64,000 bases of DNA from Diploscapter coronatus (Eukaryota > Nematoda > Chromadorea > Rhabditida > Rhabditidae): NCBI GenBank assembly GCA_964036155.1, contig OZ038422.1, forward strand, positions 71,385,201-71,449,200, written 5' to 3'. The notes beneath the pieces are model-generated. The model did no database searches and was not told where the DNA came from. It saw nothing but the letters and a program-made list of their open reading frames with translations. Below are positions 1-12,700 of the stretch, in pieces (the stretch's first letter is position 1; every line of letters starts with the position of its first letter). Made by a program: the position numbers and the translations under genes.

Positions 1-1
1 A

Positions 2-127
2 AACGAGGACGAAGAGGGAGAATTCGATAAGAAAAATTCGCGAGAATCTATTCGAAGTGAAATTCTCAATATCCCGATTACAGCAGTCGAAAATGAAGCC
101 GTCGTTAGAGTCATTCGAGTTATTTAA
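2..127 (+). CDS. C-terminal end of an unidentified protein (partial)
   Basis: The second forward frame is open from the left edge for 41 codons and stops with TAA at 125-127. The peptide starts very acidic (NEDEEGEFD), is then polar, and ends in alternating valine, isoleucine and arginine. No domain can be named. It reads as the last exon of a plus-strand gene lying outside the window. A 41-codon frame can occur by chance in AT-rich DNA, and no splice acceptor is visible because the exon runs off the edge, so the call is tentative. Confidence 0.45.
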   Translation, partial: NEDEEGEFDKKNSRESIRSEILNIPITAVENEAVVRVIRVI

Positions 128-499
128 AGTTGTTGTCCATACTTTATGCTACCTTAAATTATGTCACCATTTTTCATACCTCAAAACTCCGAAAACGCTC
201 AGGGATTACGATATAATTATTGAATTTTAGGTTTTGACATTTCGATTTTCATATGATTATTTTGTACGTCGTTTCCTGTTTTAGAGATCTCTATTTTCAC
301 CAGCTCTGAAAATGTATACAATTGAAATAATAAATCGTTTGTTGGTGAAGATACTATTTTTGTCCGTTACAAATCATGAATGGCTCTGACATCCTATGCA
401 ATATCTCGCTTAGCTTCAATTGACAAGGAAAAAATCATTTGTATTTCTTCAGAATCGTTGAATCGTTGAGATTTTACGAAATTCAAAGTACAAACCCAC
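128..499. other. Intergenic gap before moc-2-like gene
   Basis: AT-rich spacer. An AATAAA-like signal (AATAATAAA) near 328-336 could end the upstream transcript. At 444-452 GTATTTCTTCAG is a good splice acceptor with no upstream donor in view, suited to SL trans-splicing about 48 bases ahead of the moc-2-like ATG. Nothing else seen. Confidence 0.35.
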
Positions 500-3400
500 A
501 TGAAGATTGCCATCGTTACAGGTAAAAACTATAAAATTGTTTATTTTTTCAATTTCATAAAATCCATATCGAAATCAGTGTCAAAGTCCATCAATCAATC
601 TCCGTACTCAACCCAATCGCCCATCCTGGGAAAGATATTTCCCGAGTATTTCTGCCCTCTATAACTGTACATATTACTCGATATGATGTGTTACTGTTGT
701 TTAGTGAGCGATACTCGGTCGGCCGGCAAAAAGAAGGACGAAAGTGGGCCTACCCTTTGCGAAGCGATCAAACAGTGGGGAATTCAAAGGTATTCTTTCA
801 GCTATTCAGCATAATTGATAGCTTTTCTCGTTATTTTCCAAGGTCTAAATAAGGAAAGTTGTAATAGTCAAATAATCCACTGCCAATAAATTATAGCGGG
901 ATGCGCTACTTTGAGATCAAAATATCAAATCTCACATATTTCACATGACAAAAATAAGTCCATGAACACATGGGAAATTTACTCTTTTCAGAAATTAAAC
1001 AAATTTTCAGCTACCAAAACGTGGTCGTTTCGAATGTGTCAATCGTCCCTGATGAGCAGAACCAAATCGCCGAGAAATTGGTGGAATTGACTGATGCCGA
1101 GCACGGTTAGTTTCAAATCGTACATTTATTATTAAAAATTACTCATGCATTACAACTAACGATGATTATGCTGAAAAGATATTTCAACGCAACGTCTAAA
1201 GTTAACAGACAGCCACATTCAAATGAAAACGCGATCTTTGATAGAAAAATATCCGGCTTAATTAAAATATATAAATTTGTAAATGCCAGGAATTATTTTC
1301 TCAATTCGTGAAAATTTTGAAGACTGACGATGTTCATCTGATAGATGTCCGAGCAAAGAATGTTAAAAAGTTCGAGTGACCATAGCTGAGATAGAGTTCG
1401 AATTTTGTATCTAAAATAATTATGCTAGCACTTTGGATTAAACTATAAGATTGAACTTTGATACCTTCTGTATTTACTTGCTTTTATCTGAACCGAGCAC
1501 GATATCCTCTTCTCCGCGCAAACTTTCTCGATATAATCGGGACGAAATGAAAGACCGATATTTCGAATTTCAATAAAGTTCCATTCGAAAATCAAGGGAG
1601 TTCGGTTTAGCAAACTCTGAATTGAATAACTCCCAATTTTTTATCATATCGATCAGGGATGGAGTGATTTAGAATTTAAAAAGAAAAAAAAACTGATTCC
1701 TGCTTTACTAACCTATTTATCCCTGTTGATGGTTGTTTCAAAAACTCGCATCTATGAAATCCTTCAAATTCATTTGACTTTCATGAATAGTCAGATATTG
1801 TGGTGCATAAGCATTCGGAAAATCCACCAGATCGCTTCTGTTCGCCTAATGCAGAGTAAATTTCTAAATGTTGGAAATATTCCAAATTTCAGTTGAAAAA
1901 GAATAAACTTGCCACATCTTGAAATTTTACCTGATCAAGTAGTTTATACGAGTTGTCGACTGATTTCACATCGAAATGATTGATATCTAAATTATCGCTA
2001 ATCCGGAAATCAATATTTCTAGCTTACAATTATTTCCGAGGAAGGGCGAATTCATTGTTTCGCGAGTATCTTTATCTTCTATGGCCAAATGGCCACAGAA
2101 AATATTTGTTTCATTAATAGTTGAACGAGAGTGATTCAGTACGTCGAGAACCAAATAGAACTGATCACTTTCGAGATGTCTCTGAATTAGGAATACGAAA
2201 TTTTATAATGTAAGATAAATCGCGCCTACGATTTGAAACTTTCTGATTCGAGTTAAAGAAAATAGAAAGTGCATTTCCAAGTAATTTCCGTCGCTCTCTC
2301 CCAGTCCATATTTTTTTCTATTCAGCGGATGATATTTTTTCCACAACCTAGTCATATCCTGTGGATTATTAGCGCCTAAATTTTTCAACGAGTTTTTAAA
2401 ATTTCTACAACAAGCTTCCTTAGGCTTGATTATAAAACTCATAACTTACAATAGCGATAAAAATCTTGAAACAATTTGAAATTCTTTTCATCAATCTCTT
2501 TGAATTTCTCCGTTCTTCTGTATTTCGAACGCAAAGTTTGAATGAATTCGGGCAGCGAACTCCGTGGAATTTCCAACGGATAATAACGGCGAAATCCATC
2601 TAAAATTTGAAAAAAGCATTTTAATAAATGATATCGAATCAGACCTTATGAGATCATAGCTTGAGAATCAAATTCTTCCTATGTCTGATTTTCATAAGGA
2701 TGAATATTGATCGCGAAACTGATGCTGCTCTATAATTAAATTTACTTACATTTCTGGACAATGATGATTCTTTTGGACTGTGCAATTTGGCATCGACCAA
2801 ATTCATCGATTCGATGAGAATTCTCAGTTTCAATGCGTTCGGCAGATTTCTTCTGATGATTTGCATGATTCTGCTGCAGGTCCAAGACAAGTATTCGATT
2901 TCACTGAATGGCAAATAGTCGAGTATCATGATAACCAATTCAGCAGGAAAATTCGCGAGCATTTTAAATTGATCTAGAATAACTTTGGCTTATCAGTCAA
3001 TTCTTTGGCATGGAAGGTCAGACTAATGACCATAATGAGCCAAAACGATAGACAAATCATTTGAAAGTGGTCGTAAATATCTCATACAATTTCGTTATTT
3101 CGAGCTGAAATAAACTAAAGAAATGTCAAAAATTTTTAACAAATGATATATACTCCAAAGCCATGTATTAACCATAGCGCACAGCATATTTCATATTTAT
3201 TATTACAAAAGTATAGAGTAAAATTTAAAGCAATTTAGTGTTTAGTATCATCATAGAGCCTCAATGTTCATGAAAAATAATCTTAAATTTGATAGAAAGT
3301 TACGGTTATCTCAAATTTCAAATCCAAATTTTCAGATGTGATTATGACTACCGGCGGAACGGGATTCACGACACGCGATGTTACACCTGAAGTAAGAATA

Positions 3401-3930
3401 GACTACAACTAATTCAAATCTGCGCATATTCAGGCGACTCTTGAAGTGATTCATAAACGCTGCTCTGGGTTGGAGATCGCTCTGCATAGCTATTCTTTGC
3501 AGGTTCATAAAACTCTTCTCCTATATAAAAATTGCGACTTTTCGCCTATGAGTTATCATTGCATCTCAATTTATCTTGATGAATCATAGAGATGCGAACC
3601 AAGATGAACGTATTCTTTTCAAAACGTCTCGAGTCGAAAATTTCGTTATGAAAAATTGAAATGAATTTGCCAGCTCATGAGCATTTAGAAGACCCCGTTC
3701 GCTGCTTTGAGTCGTGCAATCGCGGGCATCAGAAACCACACGCTGATTGTCAATTTGCCGGGAAGCGTCAAGGCTGTAAAAGTAGGAGGAAGGAATTAGA
3801 GACGATAAAATCCATGGGATTTCAGGAATGCTGGGAAATTCTGAGCGTGATCCTGCCTCATGCCGTCATGCAGCTGCAGGACACAAGCGATCTCGTTCAC
3901 GACAAATTGCAGCACACCGATTCGTCCTAG
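500..3930 (+). CDS. moc-2: MogA/gephyrin N-domain molybdopterin adenylyltransferase
   Basis: Predicted 174 aa protein from seven exons: 500-521, 705-789, 1011-1105, 3336-3391, 3434-3502, 3689-3781, 3826-3930; all phases agree. It matches the MoaB/Mog family, the N-terminal domain of gephyrin, which adenylates molybdopterin before molybdenum insertion. Visible motifs are the opening IAIVTVSD strand followed by a [11 protein letters not shown] loop, the molybdopterin-binding [15 protein letters not shown] segment (about residues 72-86), and INLPGS-like VNLPGS near the C-terminus followed by [14 protein letters not shown]. No MoeA (E) domain is fused to it, as in C. elegans, where the G and E activities are separate genes. 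Intron 3 is 2.2 kb and hosts an F-box gene on the other strand. Start chosen because the conserved first strand begins at this ATG. Confidence 0.9.
1738..2962 (-). CDS. F-box protein gene nested in a moc-2 intron
   Basis: Minus-strand gene inside intron 3 of the moc-2-like gene. Exons read on the minus strand: 2962-2750, 2599-2450, 2375-2230, 2181-2028, 1986-1931, 1845-1738. The first exon encodes an N-terminal F-box ([20 protein letters not shown], with a downstream SWTCSRIMQ), expected to bind Skp1 in an SCF ubiquitin ligase; the rest (about 200 residues, rich in charged and aromatic residues) would be the substrate-binding part, which I cannot assign. Exons 2-6 join in one consistent frame. 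Exon 1, however, ends in phase 0 at a strong GTAAGT donor while exon 2 needs phase 1, and I found no small exon in the 150-base gap that repairs this without a stop codon. Either an unusual junction was missed or the gene is disrupted. Confidence 0.6.
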
Positions 3931-4300
3931 AATTATCCCTTAAAAATACGGATATAGTCTTAAAGTGCTTTATTTTAGTCAAAAAGTGATAATTGAGTTT
4001 TCTTTTCTTGAATTTGTAAACAATGATGATTGAAGATCAAACATGGTTTTTTCTGCAAGAATTATGGGATTTTTAAATGAAAAGCATGAAAAATTACGTC
4101 ATTTTAATTTAATATTTTCTCAAAAGTTCTCGTGCGATCGTTGATCATTCGATTTGACACAAACAACAACAAGCATTCTTTTCCACTCTTCCCTTTATTT
4201 TTCTCCAGCGCTCGCACTCTGTTTATTGAGTTTTTTCGCAGCGCCTATTTTCATTTTCGATGATTTTTAGAGGTTTTTCTTTTTTAAGTTTTCTAGCGAA
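3931..4300. other. Spacer between moc-2-like and DMAC2L-like genes
   Basis: The spacer between these co-oriented genes is 370 bases, longer than a typical nematode operon gap but not excluding one. It is T-rich toward the right end and closes with TTTTCTAG at 4289-4296, a splice acceptor five bases before the next ATG, consistent with trans-splicing. Nothing else seen. Confidence 0.35.
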
Positions 4301-5617
4301 ATGAGGATTTCCGTACCGTCGCGGAATCTGATGCAGTTCAAGGACAAAATGACTCGAGCGATTGGGCAACAGGACATTCCTGGACTCCGATGGCTGCTCG
4401 AGGGGTTTAATATGTATGGTAATAGAATAATTTCGAATTTGAACGAAAAAAGACGATTTTTTAAAAATATTTAAAGATTTATTTGCAAATTTCCCTATTT
4501 TTTGACGAGAAGATAAACAAGTCCGGAATTTTTATCTGCAGCTACGATAAAGAGCGAGTGAAAGAAGTCGGTCCTGATCGAGCGGCCGCTGAATGGATTG
4601 TCCGATGTGAGGGATCCGTCAAGTTGGTCTTTTCTCGATTTGAAACAAATTGTAAACAATGTTGAATTGACAATAAAAAAGTAAAAAAATTTAGAAAATA
4701 AACAAGCTTTAGATTCGACAGAATCGAAGACGTATTCACGGACTACAACGCCCTAATCAAGCGATGTGCAGAGTTAGACCCGAGGGTTCCTGCAGACGAT
4801 GTTCGGGTTGTGCTCATCGATGCTACAGACTCCTGTGTCACTGGATATGGATGCAAACATTTCGGTTAGATTTTTTTTAATTTGGAAAGATAATGTATGG
4901 AATGTCATTCATACAGTGGGGAAATCCATAAAAACGAGTTTAACCCTTGGAGTTTCAATTGAACCTTGAAAAATTGACCATACGAAAGATTCGGTTTTTA
5001 TTCCTTTCATGAGTTTGAGAAAAGTGACAGATTTTTTCGAAATACAAAGAAAACATTAGTACTCAAAACATCTAATAAAGCTTTACTACCTTCTCGAATG
5101 TTTTATTTTCCAGAAAATCTGCGTGGAATTCAAGAAGTCCGTTTCGTGCGCTGCAGGAATTTGCACGACTGGGGATTGGAAATAATGGCAGATCACGTGG
5201 ACGACAGATTGCAATTCCTCGAGATCGATTCCTGTCCCAGGATCACTGAATTCGGAATCAAATACCTCCACAGATGCAAGTAAGCTAGTTTTCTTTTTTA
5301 AATTAAAAAAAAAACGTAAATTCTAAATTTTGTTTATATTAGCAAGACGTCAAGTAATCAAGTAAAAGACAATTTCTGACACAAATACTTTAATTTGTAG
5401 CAAAATTTTACGGGGATCTTCGTAAGTAAATATTTTACAAATCTCCTAAAAATCAGAATTAAAAATCGATGAAAACATAGAAGGTTCGACTTTTCATAGT
5501 TTCAGAGCTCTGAAAAGTTTGCTACTCGGAAATTTGAAATCAGTCCATGGCAAAGACAAAGTGCTCAGAGAGTTGGAGCAGGCCCTGCCTAATACGAAAA
5601 TCACTTCCAAACTGTAA
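4301..5617 (+). CDS. DMAC2L: DMAC2L/ATP synthase subunit s-like protein
   Basis: Five exons, 4301-4413, 4542-4622, 4713-4864, 5114-5279 and 5506-5617, give a 207 aa protein with consistent phases. The family signature is the block VGPDRAAAEW (about residues 47-56) after FNIYDKERVKE, followed by leucine-rich-repeat-like segments (IQEVRFVRC, LQFLEIDSCPRITEFGIKYL) typical of ATP5S/DMAC2L. In animals these proteins sit at the mitochondrial inner membrane and have been linked to ATP synthase coupling (factor B) and, for the DMAC2 paralogue, complex I distal-arm assembly. The first ATG is used; the short N-terminus is not an obvious presequence. Exon 1 has two possible donors (4414 and 4419); only the first keeps the conserved frame. 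Confidence 0.88.
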
Positions 5618-8600
5618 ATAAGACTTTTGAGCGATAATTATTCGTCAGCCTCTTCGAGGATTATTGTGAAATTTCAAGATCTACTCTTTGCAGAATAAGC
5701 TTTGAACTTTCAATTTACTTCTCAGAATATATGCCGATAAACATAATGATACGTGTATCTGTAGAATCTAGTGAAAAACCTTTAATTATTTGCTCAGAGA
5801 TTTTTAATTGTATATTTATAAAATTTAAAAATCATCATTCTACGACGAAAATTATCATATTTTTGGAGGAAGTTTGAAAATTCCTGACAAAAAAGTCATG
5901 AAATGATGTTTCAAGAAGAGTATTACTTTTCAAATACCATTTTTTCAAACTTCCATGAATTATTTGCAAAGTAAATAAAGTCTAGTGTTTTGCCAGAATA
6001 ATCGTGCTGATCTCCTAAATCTCTCGTGCATTTTACGTGTGACTTTGTTCAGATTCTGGGAAAAGCGATTAAGTTAGCCTCTGCAGAGCCTGTCCAAGTG
6101 ACGTGAAATGCGAAATGCACCCCTAATTTAATCATCACTAAATACAAATGAAAATGAAAAAATCACAAGCTAAGATTTTAAAAAAAGAAAAATTACAAAG
6201 AATTATCTTCGGCTTCTTGGAGAGTTTGGAGACCACCAATTTTGAAAACCTATCCACCATTTCTTCTTTATCTACGACACTATTTTATCTCCAAGTTTGA
6301 TAAAATGTTCAAGAAACCTTCAATTTTTCAATTGTAGTAACTAATTTTGACCTAAAATTTCATTGAACTCTAACATTGCAAATGACGTGACATATGAGAG
6401 AAACGGCCTTTCCAACCTTTCAGAATACAACTGTTTTTGTGATTCTTTACAATTCTCGACTCGAAAATAGCTTGTGTTTGTGGGTGCTTCTTTTTTAATG
6501 TTGCAGAGACTCGAGATGAACGATTTTGATTTTTTCTTTTCTTTGAAAATCGTGTGGACTCTCTTTCCCCCGCACTTTTTTCAATTTCTGCCATTTCTTC
6601 GGTAAACTTCACCATTTACCCAGACTTTTTTGCACAGCTTTCTGCAATAAAATGATCTTCTTTGCAGTTTTCTGTCTGGATCTCTCGATTTCACCTTCTA
6701 TTTTTCCTTTATTTGTTTCATTCTCGAGGCATTCATCCATTCGATTTGATGCTTTGATCTTCCTTTCGGTATTTTCGCAGAAAAGTAAATCTGACGTCAA
6801 TTCTATCGCCCCTGTGATATGTGTGTACTTTGCGGAAAAATAGCTCAACTCAGAAAAGTGCGGTATTTACTCAATTACAACTCAAAAGCTTCAAATAAAA
6901 TATTCGGACTTTGACCCTAGCAACTTAACTAGATCAACTTTCAAATTTGAAATCTGCGCATTAAAATTATCCAAAATAAGTATGACAAGAATTTCTTATT
7001 CATTTCACACTAATAAACGTGTACAACTTTCATTAATAAAAAAAAATAATCACTAGCACAAATTAATCACAAGTTGATCTGGCAAATTGATACTTTAGAA
7101 ATCAAAATTACATGTTTTCGCCTGGAAACAAGGCCATGTTTCACGATTGCAAACACAGAAAGTCGGTTGGTTGGAAGTGAGTTTGTGAGATAAGCTTGAG
7201 AGACATTTCTCGACAAGTTCGCAAGTTGACAGCAGCAGGGAAAATATGGGCGTTGTCCCTTGAAAGACTCGACGAAATTAGCAGTGTTGGACACAGATAT
7301 TTGATATCGTCGCTATTTCGGTACTTGATATTTGAACTTGTTGCAAATGATCAGTCTGTTAGTTGTTTTCTAATTTTTCAGTGTGGAATGATCGTTTTTG
7401 ATTTTTCTCGCTGTTGTCGGGATTTTTCGACGCCTAAAAATGTTCGTTCATTTATTTTCACTAGAGAAACTAGGACTGATATTTTTAACTTTAACATCCT
7501 GATAATTCGTTACCATTTATTTGCTCAATTTCAGTCAAATTAATCAATGCACTATCATATTCAAGCTAGACTAGTTACTGGTTATTGAAGTCGTTAAGTA
7601 CTTTTGTCAGGAACTATATGTTATTCCAGGTTTTCTTTCTCATCATTTTGTTGAAACAACACTAGTTTTATAGAGCAGGTTTTGAGGTTTGGATAGACGG
7701 TCTCTAAACTATTGAAATTCCAATTGAGTCCAGTAATTTGTACTTTTAGTTAGTGCGATTTTTGCCCTTACAATATTGTAGCAGTGCGAGTAAGAAAACA
7801 GTTTGAGACGTTGTGTTGAATGGAGTTCAGCAGGATCACCCACATTGCTTGCTAGTTGTCGGTTGTGAAATGTATAGTGTAGAGAGCGCAAGCTCCACCC
7901 CTCTGCAAAATCGTGGCAGGGTACAAAAGGTGGTAATATGAGAATCCCCAAAATAGGAAGCAAGCACCTTTCAACTGCCGTATGCCTTCAGAAACTCAAA
8001 CTAAATCGACGATAGACCTCATGAAACGACACCGTGTCAAAAATCAGCGAAAGATAGTTGCGTACGCGCGTGTATATCTGATTTTTCACCAGTCGGAAAA
8101 GTGCTTATTTTGGGGCTAGGTTTCACCATATTTTCTGGGTTCAGGCCATTTTTTGATTCGTTTTTACTTCACCAATGTTTAAGTTACGTCCCTGCGAGTA
8201 TTTTGACACCATATTCGCCTCGTTTGAGTGGAATTTGATGAACTACTTGCGCTCTCTAGAAATGTGTTTCCTCTCTCTCTCTTTCTCTCGTTTACTCCTG
8301 TCTGTCCTATTTTCGGGTGTCCTCCTCTACTCTGTATTTTGTCTAAACAACCGTCTTATTTGCGCGTTTTTTTTCGTCCTGTCTGGCTTCGAATAATTTT
8401 CTTTTCCCAGCGCTATTCCATTTTTCTCCATCTTCTTTCTTCCCTCCTCTAACCTCCCTTCCTTTCTCCCCTAGTTGCACTTTGTAGGCTTTCACATTCT
8501 GGTACGCATTCTCTCTCCCTCTCTCCCTTCCTCTTTCTCTCCCGTTCACTCATTGATCGATTCTCTCTCCCACCTTTCGTATATATCCCAGCCGTTTTTC

Positions 8601-9239
8601 CACCGCACAAATCTACTACTTTTTACTATAAGCATTCCATTGTAAAATTGCCCTGTCGGCATCGAATTTCAGCAGGATTTTTCAAATTTCAACGAGGAAA
8701 TTTACAAGTTTACAGCTTTCAACAATCTGTTGCGTTTTCTTTAAATTTTACAAAATTTTTCGACTTTATTAATTTTCTGTTTTTAGTGACGAATGTGAAT
8801 ATTGTTTTCGTTATTACATTCAAAAATCGGTGACAATTTGATAAATTTGTCTATTTCTTTGCTTCTCTCTTGTTTTGACTCGATCTTCTCATCTTTTGTG
8901 CTCGCTTCGTTCCTTTTCGTTGTTTATCACTTCGCGAGAACTCGAACTAGACTCAATTTCTTTCGGCCCCTGTGTAACTGCAAAATATTTACTGTGAATC
9001 GCTAAAATGTTTGTGTTGGGCATGGGCTATTGAGCCCGTTGTACTTTTCATCCTATTTTCATCTATATCTTCTTGTAATTTCCACTGGTCTTTCAAAAAA
9101 AAAATTGTCAGTTTCTTCTGTATGATCTCTATTCGAAATTTGGTCTATTCTGTATGCGATAGTTTTGATCTTCACTTTCTGTAGAGATTTAACTTTTTAA
9201 TAAGGTGGAGAGTACAACAAGTTATAATTTCTAGCTAGA
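5618..9239. other. Intergenic region, no convincing gene
   Basis: No splice-consistent coding structure found on either strand. Open frames such as 6370-6848 (minus) and 7196-7543 (plus) lack family motifs, matching splice partners or coding-like composition. A short inverted repeat (GGAAGTTTGAAAA near 5868-5880 and TTTTTCAAACTTCC near 5940-5953) could fold. From about 8.25 kb the plus strand becomes strongly polypyrimidine (TC-rich runs at 8265-8295 and 8400-8575). Confidence 0.5.
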
Positions 9240-9784
9240 CGTTCAGCCAGACCAGCTTTGGATTTAGAGATCAACCACGTTCTCTTCCTTCGTCGCGTAC
9301 CCTTTCCCCGGCTATTCGGCTAAGCTGCGCGCCCCTGTGCTCGCGTAAATACGTCGCGCATTTTGTCGGTCACATTGCACTTTTACGCTCGTAGTTCGGC
9401 ACCAAAATAGCCACACGAAAACGTGAAAAATACGCGACCAGAATAGTCGATATTTTGTAGCGGGGCGAGAGTAGCCAGAAAAGCAGCTGGAGGGAGAGAT
9501 TTTACGGCTAGTTGGGAATCGAGAAATAAAGTGGAATTTTTGGAAGTATACGCGCAGCATTCGTGGCTAAATTAAGAATTGTTTTGGTCGAAGTTGTAGA
9601 GTTGTTGATTAACTCGAAATTTTTCGTTCGTCAGCAGCGAATTTTTGTTTGATCAAAATGAGATTGAAGTTTTGCTTTGGTCATTTTCTTTAGAAATAGA
9701 ACGTCCGTAACTTGGTTATTTCGAATTTTTTTTTTCGATTAATAGACATTATCCCAGACATTAGCGTTGCCCGATGTTTATCAG
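9240..9784 (+). promoter_or_regulatory. GC-rich block, possible distal promoter/5' exon of akt-1
   Basis: Roughly 9240-9560 is much richer in G+C and CpG than its surroundings (repeated CGCG, TCGC, CGGGGCG words), then purine-rich. It ends in a consensus donor, ATCAG/GTAAGAA at 9780-9791. An ATG at 9774 opens ATG TTT ATC AG before that donor, which could splice in phase to an acceptor near 16495 in the next candidate akt-1 exon. Promoter and exon status are inferred from composition and the donor only. Confidence 0.3.
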
Positions 9785-12700
9785 GTAAGAAATCCATTTT
9801 TAGGATGAATTGTACTAAATGATTAGTGCTCGGAAACCTTGCCGAATTGAGTCAGCCCCAGACAATTGGATTATTTCTGTCTCAGGAACATGAGTCACGG
9901 GTATTTCAGACGGCTCAAAATAGCCATTATTATGCTCTCCTAATAGTCCACTGTTCAGTTTTCGAATAGCTTCTCGATGAACGAACGTCTGCTATGAATA
10001 ATTTTTGCAATGACTCACAGTTTGCTAGGATTTCCGGAAACTGGTTGATTTATCGTTAGTTGTAATGAGTTTGCGTTAGTAATAGGCTTGTTCGGTCGAA
10101 AATTTACAAAATATTTTTCTAACATGCCTGATTAGTTCGGATCATCGGAACAGCTCACTTTTAAAGATGAGAACGTAAATTTCTACCGTTTGGAAGGGAG
10201 AATGATTTTGCAGAGGTGATCAAATGATTAGAACTGCTTTGTTTTGAAAGAACACACTTGATCAGCAGAACTTCAGCGCTTCAGCACTTTTTATCGGTAT
10301 GTTTTGATGGGAGTATTGTTGAAACGCACAGAAAGATATGTTTTGTTCGTAGTCGACCATGGGAGATAATACATGAAAAGTGATCGGGGCTTTCAATGAA
10401 GAATTCCAAATTCGGTGTCATTTCTTTGATACTTTAGAGATGATCAGATCATTTTCTGGCGAAAATCAAGGTAGTACAGTGCATTCCTCTTCGTTTCAAA
10501 GTTTTCGGTTGAAAATTCGAACTTTTTTCTGGTTAGTTCGAAAATTTCAACTTGCCAATTTTACAATATTCTGTCTCAATTTCTTGAATATTTTCTCTCT
10601 GCATATTTTGCCGAGCTTCAGACAATCATGATAAAGAACGTCACTTTCAGTGATTTTCACTGCTTTGTTTGCATTTCAAATTGTGCAATTTGTCATTGTT
10701 TTTCACAGAAAACTAGTCGAAAACACAGGCAATTTGAGCTGATAATCGCATTTTCTGTGATAAGTTTCGAAAACAAATTCTCTTCCCTCGATCGTTACCC
10801 GACACGCGCATTTCTGCATGTTTTCGAAGAAGTGAGAGAATTTCCTCTTTCATGAAAAACGCTGATAACATCGCCATGTATGTGTTTATTGCAGTGTACT
10901 TTCGACTTCAAGAAAATATTTTCATTGGCTAGAAAACATTTTCCAGAGTTTTGATGGTGCTAAGCTATCATTTGTTATACGAAATTTAGCTTATCTTGGC
11001 ATAGATTGAAAGAAAAATTGAGAAAATGACCAACTTGATCTTTAGATCATCAATCATCAATACTAAACAGTAAACCCTCGTGCGAGAAATTATAGATTAA
11101 TCCTAAAATAAGGACGAGATAAATAGATTGCTTTTGTCACCGGATTACCTCTGATATTTGCTAACCAGAAAATTAAAGAGCTTACTACGCACAAGTGTTG
11201 TTTGTTTCGATAGGCCATTAGAGAGTCGGAGGAATAGTGCGTGAATGCTTTCGATCAGAGAAGTCGTACATTCGTTCATCGTTATCTTTTCTCAGTTTTC
11301 TGCGTCTCTTCGGCGCTTCGGCACACTTTCGAGTTGTTTTGCACCGTTTCTCTGCCCCCACAGAGCGTTCAATTATCTCATTTTCTTTCTTTCTTCCTTG
11401 ATTTTCCAGCTTCTTTTCCTTCTCTTACCGTTTCACGTGTTCTTTTCCATGATTTTTCCTCGCTTCTTTTTTGTCTTCCCATTTCACACGCTATTTCCCC
11501 GTTCTGTCATGGATTGTTGTTTTCATTGGAAGTGTGTCGTTTTTATGCATTCCCTCTTTCTCTTTCAATGTTCCATCAATGTTTGCTTCCTCTCTGCTCT
11601 CTCTTCTTCTCATGCACTTTGTCTTTCCCTCTTTCTGCTTCCCTATTCTCTCTACTCCTCACGTGCTCTCTCCGCCCATGTGCATGTGCCGTACATCAGC
11701 CGTTTTACCATGTAAACATGTTTCAACGAGGCGTCATTCCCTTCTCCTTTTACGTCCCTCTCGGTCTCTACCAAAATGCATCATTCTCCCAGATTTCAGG
11801 ACCAAAACATTTGTTTTGCATTTGAGCAAACCAAAATTGAATCATTTCACGACTTTCGTTCGGATTTTCGCTTTTTTCCCAGAAGGATGAAATGATGATG
11901 GACATTCCCTTCAAAATAAACGGAGTTTGGCTCAAATCTCTCATTAATTTGTATTTTTTCCAAAACAATAGTTAGTCTAATGGGAAAAGTTTCTGACCCC
12001 AAGAAAATAAGTGTTAGTTTTAGATAAACTCGTTAATTTAGCATAGTTTGGATAAATTTCAATTTCAAGACGAAATCTTTCTCGTCTCATTCCACGATTC
12101 TTCCGATGTTATCGCTCTAAATCGAACTTTACTCACAAAAACCTTGTACTATTTGGATCAATGTTTCGGGTCGTCCATTCTTCTCATTCCGTTTTCATTT
12201 TCATTCAGCTGCGCAAACAACTCATTTTTTATAATTTTCTCATTCTCCATTCCCAAAATGTTATATTTTGTTGAAATTTCGAAATCTGTTCTGTTTTCTT
12301 CCATTTTCTCAGGTTCTCTTTGATATTTCCCTCAATATTATGCACAACATAATCTCGAATCTCGAAATGCGCTCTGTGATCTCGCCGCCCAAAATCTATT
12401 TTTATTTTCATATCCGATTGTTTCGCATTTTCTCCTATTTCAAAAATTGTTCCGTTTTGCTAAAATATGACGAAAACACGATAGTGATATTCTCGAAAAC
12501 GATTTCATAAAATTTCATAGAATTATCGGAGATTAGTCTTGTTTATATCGAAATGAAACTGGAAGTCGCGCATAGTCTGATCGTTTTTCGAACCTTCTTC
12601 TGATGACTAAAGATTTGAATTTTCACTGAACGGCATCCTGTATGAAATGCTATTCCTCTTCGCAACTTTCATGCTGGAATAATGTTTGACTACTGAATGC

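Noticed and set aside
6370..6848. Two abutting minus-strand frames with Lys/Glu-rich peptides
   Set aside because: A stop separates them, the possible intron would be too short, and no homology is recognisable.
7196..7543. 115-codon plus-strand frame
   Set aside because: No motif or splice-consistent neighbour; its composition matches surrounding non-coding DNA.
11241..11825. 194-codon open frame on the plus strand
   Set aside because: It is a translation of CT-rich DNA into Phe/Ser/Leu; overlapping frames are equally open, there is no domain and no splice partner.
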